This document shows positions 42,201 to 54,200 of a stretch of 64,000 nucleotides of DNA, one piece after another. Source of the DNA: Phyto melanocephala. Its lineage: Eukaryota; Arthropoda; Insecta; Diptera; Rhinophoridae. The position numbers were made by a program, and so were the translations under genes. The stretch spans positions 112,572,515-112,636,514 of the forward strand of contig OW799237.1 in assembly GCA_941918925.1 (NCBI GenBank), given 5' to 3'. Below the pieces are notes generated by a model that did no database searches, was not told where the DNA came from, and saw only the letters and a list, made by a program, of their open reading frames with translations. Every line of letters begins with the position of its first letter. The first letter of the stretch is position 1.

Positions 42201-45200
42201 AGCTGACTTCAGAGCAGCATTTGAAGCCGTGCGTTTAGAGCTTTAGGCTTATGTATGTATGTGGGTCCTCGGTATAAAATCTAACAAAATATAGTTTAAA
42301 AAAACTAAATCTAGTTAAAGTATTACAACGTCGGTTTGATTGGTGAATGGGCCTTAGGAAAGTTGGATGAAGATTCATTATTCTATCGATAAATTATCTT
42401 TAGTGATGGAACTAGTTTTTGGCTCAATGGGAACGTCAAAAAACCGAATTGCGAAATTAAATGTGAAGAGCAGCAAAATTAACTTTAAATATGCACTGTT
42501 AGTGGTTTGTGGGCTGGCGGTAATATTAATTCGTACTTCTTTCCGGTCCAAGGTACCGTGCGATTATTACCGACTTTTCCCCACCATAAAATAGAAGAAT
42601 TGGACATGATTGATATGTGGTTTTAACAAGACCATTTTAAAAAGCCAAATTTTTGAAATAATTTCAAAATTAGCCCATTTTCAATACCAAACAAACCTTG
42701 TCTATAAGAAAGATTCTGGCAAAATTTGAGCCCCCTAGCTTTTTCCGTCCGACCTCTATCGCGCTTTCAGCAGAAGGAGAAACGGACGGACATAGCTAGA
42801 TCGTCATAAAATGAAACCACGATTTAGAGAATTTATACTTTATGGGGTCTAAAATGGATATTTCGATGTGTTACAAACGGAATGACAAAATGAATATACA
42901 CCCACGATTTTTTTTTGGTGTCGGGTATAAAAATAGTTGTGTAATTTTAGTTCGAAAATAGCCCGTAAAGTGTTGCCAACTATTATCGACCTAATTTTCA
43001 GCAAAAGTGTTTTATAGTGTACGGTGTTTTGAAACTGAAAAGTCACCTGATTTTACATAGCTTCAAAATTTTAATTGGAATACTATTTGTATAAGAATCA
43101 TTTCATAATACAAAAATTATTTCAGAATATTTAAATACATACATACGTACATTGTTTGCATTTTAATGATTAACTTCGTTTATACATGGACATGGAAGTA
43201 TGTATTGTTAGACTAAAATCAAATTTAAAACATTTTCATTACCTTATCTGCTACATAAAGAATTCTACGTGATTTGAGGTGATTCTAAAATTTAAAAAAA
43301 ATATATATGTACTTATAAATAGGTATTTACTGCCTGTTCAACGATGTCGGAAGAATACCCAAGCGAAATTTCATTCGTACAAATATATTGAAAACAACAA
43401 CAAAAACTTAAAATTTGTTTTTGTTTTCAACGTATTTGTACGAATGAAATTTCGCTTGGGTATTCTTCCGACATCGTTGAACAGGCAGTTATTCTAGTGG
43501 AATACAAATTAAACCTATTGAAATATTTTATTTACGGCCAGAGAAAAGTTAAAAAAAAACAAGTAACAGTGCTATATTCGGCCGTGCCGAATCTTATATA
43601 CCCTTCACAACGTGTAGTCATGCAATAACAATTGTTTGTATCACCATTCATCTCATATAAAATACGTACATATGTATATACTGGTTAGACTAAATGTGGC
43701 ATCGAATCCCAGCTGAGCCAAAAAAATTTTATCTTATTTTATTTAAGATATTATTTATATTTTATTATTTTTTTTATATTTTTTTTAAATTTTTTTTAAC
43801 AATTTTTTTATAAAATTTTTTTTAAATTTTTTTTTAAATTTTTTAAAAATTTTTTTTATTTTTTTTTTATTTTTAATATATTTTTTTTTGTAATTTTTTT
43901 TTTTTTGGCATGTTTTTTGCATGTGTGTATATAAGCATGTTGTTGTAATTGTGTAAAAAAACGAGGTGGTCGTGGTTTTTTGCTCATATCTCAGAAAGTT
44001 ATGGGGCGATTGTGCTGAATTTCAATAGCGATTCATTCCTGGATATTTCCAAGAGATTGATACCATTACAGATCTGAGGAACATATAGTTGCTTCTAAAA
44101 GTTGATTTCAACCAACACACGGACAGACGGGCAGACGGTCAGGGCTTAATCGACTCCTCTATTCATAAGCTTTCAGAAAATATATACTTTATGGGGTCGG
44201 AAATGAAAATTGTAGAAATTACAAACGGAATGACAAAGCTATATATACCCTTGTGCACCACAGGTGAAGGGTATAAAAATAAACCTTAATGCTAGCTACT
44301 ATAACAATATGACATAATTTATCCTAAAATATTTAAACAAATTTAAATTAAATTTTATCTTGTATCGTTTTCTTTTATTTTTTGTAGATAAAAAGCCATG
44401 CTTTGGTTTGTTAAATCCCAACGAAGATGATGAAATGAAAATTACCGGCTATCGCCGGTCAAATTTGCGCACATTTTTATGTTGGCTTTGCATTTGTTTG
44501 ACTGGCGGCATATTGCGTTTAATATTGCATTGGTGGCGTCACTGGTATTTGATGGCCACCCATCAAGTATGCCCATTGGAAGAAGCTGACAAAGTTTTGG
44601 TACAAGAAGACTACAAGGGAAACCATAAAATCTATTATGTTAAACAAATACAAATATTAGATTTAAATACCTTACGGTAAGCTCATACATACATATTTCT
44701 CAAAATAACTTTCAATTCAAAAATTTAATGAATTTTATTTTTTTCCTTTAAAAAAAATTCCAGACAAAACCAGCTTAAGCAAGCAAAAGACGTTAAGAAG
44801 ACAAATAACGAAAATTTACCAAATGGTTGTAAAAGTATAAATGCCGCAACAAATATTGATGAAAAGAATTTTCATCTATCGATGCATTTTGAGGCAGGAC
44901 AATTTAAATGTAAGTTTTAAACTCAAAAACAAAACATTTCATCTCAATCCGAGTTGTTCAGAATCTATGCAATTACTAGTAAAATTTTAAATGTTAATAA
45001 ATATTGACACGATCAAAATTGAGGAATATTTTCTTTTACAGTTAAAAACCCGAAAAAGAAAAAAATATTTAAAATATGTTGTAGAGTGTTTTTATACAGG
45101 CGGAACACTTTAAAATGAAATTAAACAGAGAAGAAAGTTTTAAATATCCATATTTGGCTTTATTAATTAAATAATTCTATGACACTAATGTTGAAATATG

Positions 45201-48200
45201 ATTTCGGGTGTACGGCCGCCGAGTCTAGCGCATACATGGAGTAGTCTAAAGATCAAATTTTCATACATCCAGGGAGCATATTACGACATTCGAACGTGAT
45301 CAAAAATGTAAAATTCTTATTCGAATCTCTATAAAAAGCAAAGCGATCTCAAACGGTCGAGTACAATTTCGAACGTGGTCGAATGTAGTAATTTGCTCTC
45401 AGGCTGTAATGCGGCAACAACGTGTCGAATATTTGCTTCCAATGACTCGATCTTTTGGTTTTTCCGCATAGTCCTGGCAATTTACATATCTCCAGAGAAA
45501 AGTATCTAAATACATTTAATTATATAAACGAGGCGTCCAGTTAACACGTGCATTTCTGGAAATAATTCGTTCGTTAATTGTTACTCTCAACAAAAGGATT
45601 ATTTTTTGTGCTGTGTGACATCTAGCAGTCTTCCAATTGGGAGACGAAAAAATTAGTAAGCATATCTCTATACAGCCCTCCGTTCACTGTTAACATTCTA
45701 ACCGTTGTTATTTGTGAAGACATATGAAACAATGATTCAACTGGCCCATAAAGCTCATCAAAGAGAGAGTTTTTCTGGATGTAATGGTGTTTCGATAATA
45801 GCTTAAGGGTATCATTGGATGCCCTAGGTGGACTAGTCAGTAGGGTGCTGGTCTGCTAGACTGGGGGTTGCGGGTTCGATTCAAGCCAGAGACTGAACTG
45901 ATCTGCTTCTCTTTCTTTTTCGTTCTATTCAGGTAACACAGAGGGGTCCATAGTATGGACCCAAGTGAGCTGCACAGCAGCTTACTGTTCTAAATTATTT
46001 CTTTATATGCGGCAATTCGTGTGCTTTATTCGATGCCCGATAAGCTTACCGAATTTAACCAAAATTTTCAAAGTAAATTTAAGCAAATTCTAAACATTGC
46101 TCTGGCATGAGTTTTTTAATAATAAATTGCCAAATCAAACTAAATAATCGTGAACTATCCGATCAGCTATCACAGAACGTCGTCTCTAAGAATATTGACA
46201 TTTAAAATGTTTCCCTTTTATTCCAAGGTTAATCTTTGGAATGCAATTAAAAAGTTTTTCACATCTTATAAAATGTTGATTAAAAATCAGAAAATTAAAA
46301 GAATCTATTTTACAAAAAATTTTCAAAATTTGAACAATTTAAATTGTAAATAATAGATGAATTTAGGGAATAGAAAATTTTCCAATAAAAAGTTTACCCA
46401 AATCGAAACTTTAACTTAAACCAGTTTCCCTACACTCAATGTCAAAAGTGAAGGCAAAATTTTCGTCATAACGAATTACAAATAATTTAAATTTTTAATT
46501 ATCGCAAATTCATATTCAGTGAAAAAGCGCCTTTTTGACTTAACGACTTCGTCGACAAGCAAAAAATGTTAAATTTGTCAATTGAAACCTTTAATTTGCT
46601 TCTCGGAACACAACTTTATCAAAAGAAAAAAAAAGCTTGTGTGATTTTTGTATCATTGGGCCATTTTTTTAAGTAAAAATGACCTTTACACTTTCATGGT
46701 AAGAAGGGCCATTGGTAAGACCTGGGGTAAAAATCCGAGGAAAACTGCCTCGCTGGTGAATACGGTTGTCAAACCGATAACTTTACTAGTAAAAGGTTAA
46801 GAAGATCTAAGCAATTTTCCTAGTAAAAACTTTATTTAAATCTAACATCGTTTAAAACAAATGGAATAAAAATATTTTGTATAAAGAAAAAACGAAACAA
46901 GTTGATTTTAACATACAGACGGACGGAGGGACGGATAATGCTTAATCGACTTTCCTATTCATAACCTTTCAGAAAATATATACTCTATGGGGTCGCAAAT
47001 GAATATTGTAGAAATTTCACACGGAATGACAAAGCTTACACTCACTGTGCAGGGTATAATAAGAATAATTTTATTGAAATTGTAAATTAAATGCATTGTG
47101 CCAATTAAGTGCTTATTTAATTTTATGAGCCGCCTTATCACAACAGCTAGCTGCATTATAAATAACGTTAACGATCTTATCTGTAAATTTATTGACAACC
47201 AATCATGTGAGCTAATGTACGTAACAACTTATAAGAAAATAAGTGAGCTTTTCTCTCCTTCGAGTATAAAGTAATTTTGCAAGGCAATTTCTACATTTTT
47301 AATTCAATAAGAGTGTCAATGTTTCTGCCTTAAAGAGAGTAAGAGTTCATTTCAAAAGACATTGAGCTCAGTAATCCTGATATACTGTTACCCACTACAT
47401 TCAGTTCGTAATTGCCAAACCTAAAGAAGACCGGTAAGCGTTACGCTAAAGTGACAAAAAAAAAACACTTAACATTGCCTAAGGTTATACCTTTTATAAA
47501 CGTTCGTTTACTTTCTTTTTTTAATAAACTGGGATTCTTTTATTGCAAACATCAATCAGCACTCTTGGAATTTACGTTATAAAAGTTTATTTATTTAATT
47601 AAACGCACTTAAATATTACAATAGTTTATTTTATTAATACTTGTTGTAAAGGGTCCGCCATCTAACGTTTTTTTTTTCATCTTGTGCTTATTTCGTGAAT
47701 GGTAACACTTAGCTCATGTCTGATTTGACAGATAGTTAGTTTTATCCTTCCGCTGAACGAATATGATTGTGTATACGCTTGAGCAACACCGGGAAATATT
47801 GCGACATACTTTGGCCGATTTTGCCAAAAAAAATCATCTTTTCAGATGTAGCTCATTTTGATCTTGGCGGGTATGTAAAAAAGCAAAATTGACGCACAAA
47901 ACCCGCACGCATACATTGAAAAGCCGATACACTGTCACTGTTTAGTGCGGATTTTGGTCCAGAGGCATAATTGGGCCATTTTTCTTCGAAAATGAGCAAG
48001 GAGTGGCCGTAGTCAATGGCGATCGTTATCGGGCCATGTTGAACGAATTTTTGTTTACAAAAATTGAAGAGGAGGATATTGGCAACATTTGGTTTCAACA
48101 GGACAGCGCTACGTGCCACACAGCCGAAGCTACACTTTTTTTACAGCATTTTCAAAAAAAAAGAAAGTTATTTGGTGGACCCTTTAGTTTCCTTATATTT

Positions 48201-51200
48201 ATATTGAGATATCAGATCGAGAATCCAAAAATAATTATTTTTAAAACATCCGGAGCGTATGCTACACATTGTGAATTGTTCATAATTTCAAGCTTGCCAA
48301 AGTTGTAAAATTAAATCGAAATTATACAAATTGAAATAGGAATTAAAATATAAATTATATTAATGTAAACCAAAATAATGAAACTAAAATCTATCAAAAC
48401 TTATTCTGTAACAATATAAATAAAAATGGTAATAAAGTCACTAAATTGTCCTGGAAATAGATTAAACGGCATTACTTCTCAACAATTAAAAAAGTAAAAC
48501 AGTTGTACTGCAGCCAACTTTAGTACTCATCGCTTTGTCAAAATTAGATTTTCCAATTGCATAGTGTTGCCGTCGCGGCTTACTTAATACAAATTCAATG
48601 GGTATGAGAATTTTTGACAGCTAAAAAATGCTTGCCACTCTTGCTTAGATTGGGCTGTTATGGTTAACCCTTATACCAGCTCACAAAAAATCATTTGAAC
48701 ACTTGCTAACGAAGTTTGGACGATAAATATGTTGACATTTTTTTAATCTTAAAAAAGGGATCGCATTTTTAATTTTTCGTGAGTCTAATGACTCTGTGAA
48801 CAAAACATTGGTCCTTGAAACATATAAAAATATATCATCTTTTAAAATTCGACTGTAAATAAAAAATATTTAATTGAAAAAAAATTTTTTTTTTCGAATT
48901 TGCCTCGTGAAAATACTTTATTTTCGATGCTTTTTTCGGTTCGATTTAATGTGAATATACATACATATATCGGTTGTTTTTTTTTTAGAAAACACAACAT
49001 ATTCCATGAAATGACAAACAATATTGGCTTTATTAATTCACAAATTTCATGGCATTTAATATTTAAAAATATTTCTGGCATATGGCATGTACGACTGCGC
49101 CTTATAAACGCGTTCTCTATTTCATCTATTCGGTCACCAAATGTTTGGCTCAACAAAGTGTAGATTTAACACGCTATATGACATGTTGCACCGTCTTGTT
49201 GAAACAACTTCATTGTCAAAAAATTTTGACTTTATTTCTCAAATATTTCTGGCATATGACCTCCACGACTGCGCCTCTCAGATTAGGCAAGTCTCTTGTG
49301 CAAAAAATAACATGTTTTGTTTTTCATACTCATTAAGACACAAACGAGGCTCATCGCTGAAGATTATTTAACGTTTAAAATCTGGTTTAACTTTCAGATG
49401 ATACTCAGCCCATTTACCAAACACATTACCAACTGATGGTCCGCTGGCTTTAATTTTTGTTCAAAATTTTCAAAATTTACCAAAGGGCAGAGACCGATTT
49501 GCTTATAAGGGGGTCGGATCGCGTCTACATAATCGATTTGGATAAATGTCATCCAAAAGAGTAAATGTGGTCATTAATCATTTCACAGTATGACTTATTA
49601 TCTCCTTAGGTTTTATGCTTTTATGCGCACCGTAAACTTAACGAAGTGCTCTAAAAGTTTAGCGAACAAATCGTAAACTTTAATAATCAATTTCCAGGAT
49701 TTGTAAACGTTTTTTGGCGAAAGACAATATGGTGATTTGCCAAAGTCAAAAACACTTTATTAGTATCACAGCTGGTTTTGCAGTTATCCCTATCGAAAGT
49801 TCTATACGTTAAAAAAACAACGTATTTTTATGAATGTATGTGTGTATGACAGAACATAATACACAAACCATACACATATATTATCGATAATATGCCATTT
49901 GGGTTAAGATTTTCAATGCAAATATTATGAGTACCTAACGATTCGATAAGGAAATGTTTTTGTATTTCTAACGATATTCTCTAACACATAACACAATTTG
50001 TTGCAAAAATTTTCAAATTGTTTCTGTAATCTTTTGCAGATTGTACCAGTGCGCGTATATTTAATTGTAAACAATTGCGTTATGCGTGGAATGCACAAAC
50101 GCAAACGTTCGATAGGATACAGGGCTTGGATGTGGACGTGTTGAATACGTATTTCCATCAACAAAAAGGTTTAAATGCACAAGAGCAGACGGCACGACGA
50201 CTGGTGTATGGGCCAAATGAAATTACAGTTCCTTATAAAGATGTTAAGACTCTGTTGTTCTTAGAAGTACTTAATCCATTTTATGTTTTCCAAATATTTT
50301 CGGTGATTTTATGGTTTACCTACGACTACTATTATTATGCCTGTGTTATTGTACTGATGACGGTATTTGGCATAACAATGTCGATTGTTCAAACTAAAAA
50401 GGTTAATAAAATTAAATTGTTTCGATAAAATGTATTTATTTTTTAAATATTTTTGTTTTGACCAATTTTAAGAATCAAGATGCTTTACGTGAAACCGTAC
50501 ATAATACTGGTATGGCGTTGATTGTTAGCGAAAAGGGAGATGTGCAAGAATTACCCACCCAATGTCTGGTGCCGGGCGATATAATCGAAATACCCTCTAG
50601 TGGCTGTACTATGCAATGTGATGCTGTCCTCTTATCGGGCAATTGTATTCTAGACGAATCAATGTTGACTGGTAAATAATAAATTTAATTGCAACTGGTA
50701 TTTATGTCGGTAACCTGTGTGTGTGTGTGCGTATTTCTTTTGTGTTTAGGTGAAAGTGTGCCAGTTACTAAGACTCCCCTGCCCATGAAACGTGATGTGA
50801 TATTCGATAAGAAGGAACATGCTAGACATACTCTGTTCTGTGGCACTAAAGTGATACAAACTCGTTTAATAGGTACGGACAAAGTTTTAGCAATTGTCAT
50901 CAACACTGGAAATATAACTGCGAAAGGTGGTCTCATACGTTCAATATTATACCCGCCTCCAGTTGATTATAAGTTCGAGCAAGATTCCTACAAATTTATT
51001 GAATTTTTGGGTCTTATTGCCTTAATTGGTTTCATCTATACGCTAGTGAGTAAGGTAAGTTGTTTGGAATATTCAAATTCAAAACTAATATCTTGTTTTT
51101 TTGAAAATTGTTACCGTATAAAAGTTAAATAAAAGCTCTTTAAATTTTTGTAAGCAAAAAATCAGATTCTGAACTACTGTACTAAGTAGTCAGAATTTGA

Positions 51201-54200
51201 GTCACTTTCATTGGCTTAACTAAACCAATTACTCAGAATTTGAACAAAAAGTGTCTATTTAAATTTAAAATACATATAAAATTAATTCAGTTTAAGATAT
51301 TGCACCGCCAGAAAAAAATCGTAGCTACGCCAATGGTCACTCTCCTTGCAAATAAATGATATAAAACTTTTTTTTTATATAAAGTGAAAGATGATCTAAA
51401 TCTATTGTATTAAATTATCTGCGATTAGTGCAAACTTTTAAGTAAAAATAAAAATTTGAAAATCTTATCGATTTTATACACAAAAAATATTTTAAAACAA
51501 TTTCAAAATATAATTATATTCTTTACGACCTTATAATGTTTAAAGAATTATTTTCTTGTCATAAAACAGGCTCTAGGTCTAGGCGAAAACAGGACCTAGA
51601 GCCTGTTTTATGAGAAGACAATTTCAAAATATTTAGTTTTTAATAACTATTGAAACATTTTTTTTTTTTTGCAGATTATGCGTAATGTTGACCCAATAAA
51701 GATTGCTATTGAGTCCTTGGACTTGATAACAATTGTTGTACCTCCTGCATTGCCAGCTGCTATGACTGTGGGTCGTTTTTATGCCCAAAAACGTTTAGAA
51801 CGTAATAGCATCTATTGCATATCACCACGTTCCATTAATGTGGCCGGCAGCATCGATTGTTGCTGTTTCGATAAGGTAGTTAGACTAAAATGAAAATTCG
51901 ATCGCAAAAATTCATTTATACGTTTTCCTTTACAGACCGGCACCTTAACCGAAGACGGTTTGGATATGTGGGGTGTGGTACCCAAGTCGGCTACCAATCA
52001 ATTTCAAATACCCATTAAACAAATTGATCGTTTACCTTGTGATAATTTCCTTTTTGGTATGGTGACATGTCATTCGATTACTATTATGAATGGCAAAATG
52101 ATGGGTGATCCATTGGACTTGAAAATGTTCGAATCAACAGGTTGGATTTTAGAAGATCCTCAAAATCAACCTGAGGGTTTGTTGCAGTCAACGGTGGTAA
52201 GGCAACCAAAAAATAGAAAAACTGAAGAGGTCAGTCTCGAAGAAGACATCACTATCACAATCAAAGAAAGACAATCATCAGTAGATGATTTACTGTCAGA
52301 CGTGGGTCTGCTGAACGGTGAGGCTGATAACGATCACGGTGTGGTGCGGGAATTTCCATTTACCTCAAGTTTACAAAGAATGTCGGTGATAACGAGACGT
52401 TTGTGTGAGAAAAATTTTAATGTCTATTGCAAAGGCTCCCCCGAGATGTTGCAACAACTGTGTGTGCCCAATAGTTTGCCCGATAATTTCTCCCAACAGT
52501 TGGCTGTGTATGCCAAACAGGGCTATCGTGTCATTGCCATGGCCTATAAAAAACTAAGTCCGAAAATAAATTTTACCAAAGTGCAGCGTTTGGCTCGAGA
52601 AAATGTTGAATGTGAATTGGAATTTCTGGGCTTTGTGGTGCTGGAGAATCGCTTGAAGCCCGATACGACAGACGTTGTAGGAGCTTTAACAAAAGCTGAA
52701 ATTAGAACCATTATGGTTACGGGTGATAATATATTGACAGCTTTAAGTGTAGCTAGAGACTGTGGTATAGTCAGCTCCACACAGCCCGTGGTGACAGTAA
52801 ATGTGCGTCAAAAAGCTGGTACAGAAGGTCATGAACATACGCATGGCCATGGTCATGGCCATGGCCATGAACCTGAGCATCATAATTATGAATTGTATTA
52901 TACGTTGGATTTAGGCAGTGCCGCGTGTGCCTCTACCTCATTAACAAATGGTAAAACTAATGGGACTTTAACCAATTCGAACACCACTGATACACTCTCT
53001 TATGTCGGTGACAATAACTATCACAGACTAAACGGCGATGTGGCCTCGTTAGCAAGTGCAGCTTCTCTCGCAATGCCCAATAGTAAAAGTTGCGGCAGTG
53101 TAGAGACAATGAATACTTGGACTCACACTGATGCAGAATTGGGAACTTCCACACCTATGGAAGCAAAACCACCGCCATCAATGGCCCAAACGGTGCAGGA
53201 GCAGAAATGGCGTAACAACTATCGTTTTGCTATGGTCGGAAGAACTTGGCAAATCGTCAAGGATCACTTTCCTGATTTATTGCAAAATTTTTTAACACGT
53301 GGCGTTATTTATGCCCGCATGTCGCCCGAACAGAAACAAGCCTTAATTGTGGAATTACAAAATCTGGACTATTGTGTTGCCATGTGCGGTGATGGTGCTA
53401 ACGACTGTGGTGCCTTAAAAGTGGCCCACACTGGCATATCGTTAAGTGAAACTGAGTCCTCTATTGCCTCGCCATTTACCTCTCGAAATCCCACCATAGC
53501 AGCGGTACCGAGTGTCATAAAGGAAGGCCGAGCTGCCCTAGTTACCTCGTTTGGTATTTTTAAGTATATGGCTGCCTATTCCATGGTGCAATTTATATCA
53601 GTCATGATTTTGTATTCTATCGATTCGAATCTGACTGATAAACAGTATTTATACATAGACTTGGGTTTAATATCCATTTTTGCATTTTTCTTTGGCAAAA
53701 CAGAATCCTTTCAGGGTCCTCTGGCGAAACAGGTGCCTTTATCTTCGCTTATATCGTTAACGCCATTGGCCTCGATTGTCTTGCATTTGATTGTGGTTAT
53801 AACATTCCAAGTGTCGGGATGGTATCACTTGCATCAGCAGGAATGGTTCGAGCCCTTTGTGCACACCAGCGAAGATCATTTAGGCTGCTGGGAGAACTAC
53901 ACCATGTTTGCCATATCCAGTTTCCAATACATCATCTTGGCTTTTGTGTTCTCCAAAGGTGCTCCCTACCGTCGGCCCATATGGTCGAATATACCCTTCT
54001 GCCTAACGCTCATAGCCAACTTATCAATTGTTATCTACCTCATTTTAATACCACCCGAATGGTTGGCTGAATTTTTCCAACTCATTTTGCCGCCTGAAAT
54101 GAATTTCCGCTACTGGATGCTGATTTATGGCATTTGCAATTTCGTAGCTCACGTTGTCATTGAAACTTTAGTTGTAGAATACTTACTCTTTAAGAAATTC

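Larger units (their letters stand above)
2089..44387 (+). other. anne: Intron 1 of the ATPase gene, 42.3 kb, packed with transposons
   Basis: Bounded by GTAAGT at 2089 and TTTGTAG ending at 44387. It holds at least five mariner-type relics, two Tc1/Tc3-like elements, one deleted mariner-like element, a jockey-type fragment, hAT-like elements, MITEs and many copies of the hairpin-ended TATACCC family, plus one alternative start exon (37096). With the short isoform the functional intron would be 37124-44387, about 7.3 kb. Confidence 0.65.

Noticed and set aside
44089..44289. 66-codon frame upstream of exon 2
   Set aside because: Lies wholly in the head of a TATACCC repeat; identical frames appear in other copies.
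45826..45892. tRNA gene
   Set aside because: A- and B-box-like parts are present, but there is no acceptor-stem pairing or anticodon arm, and a second related copy has a shared non-tRNA body, so it is a SINE.
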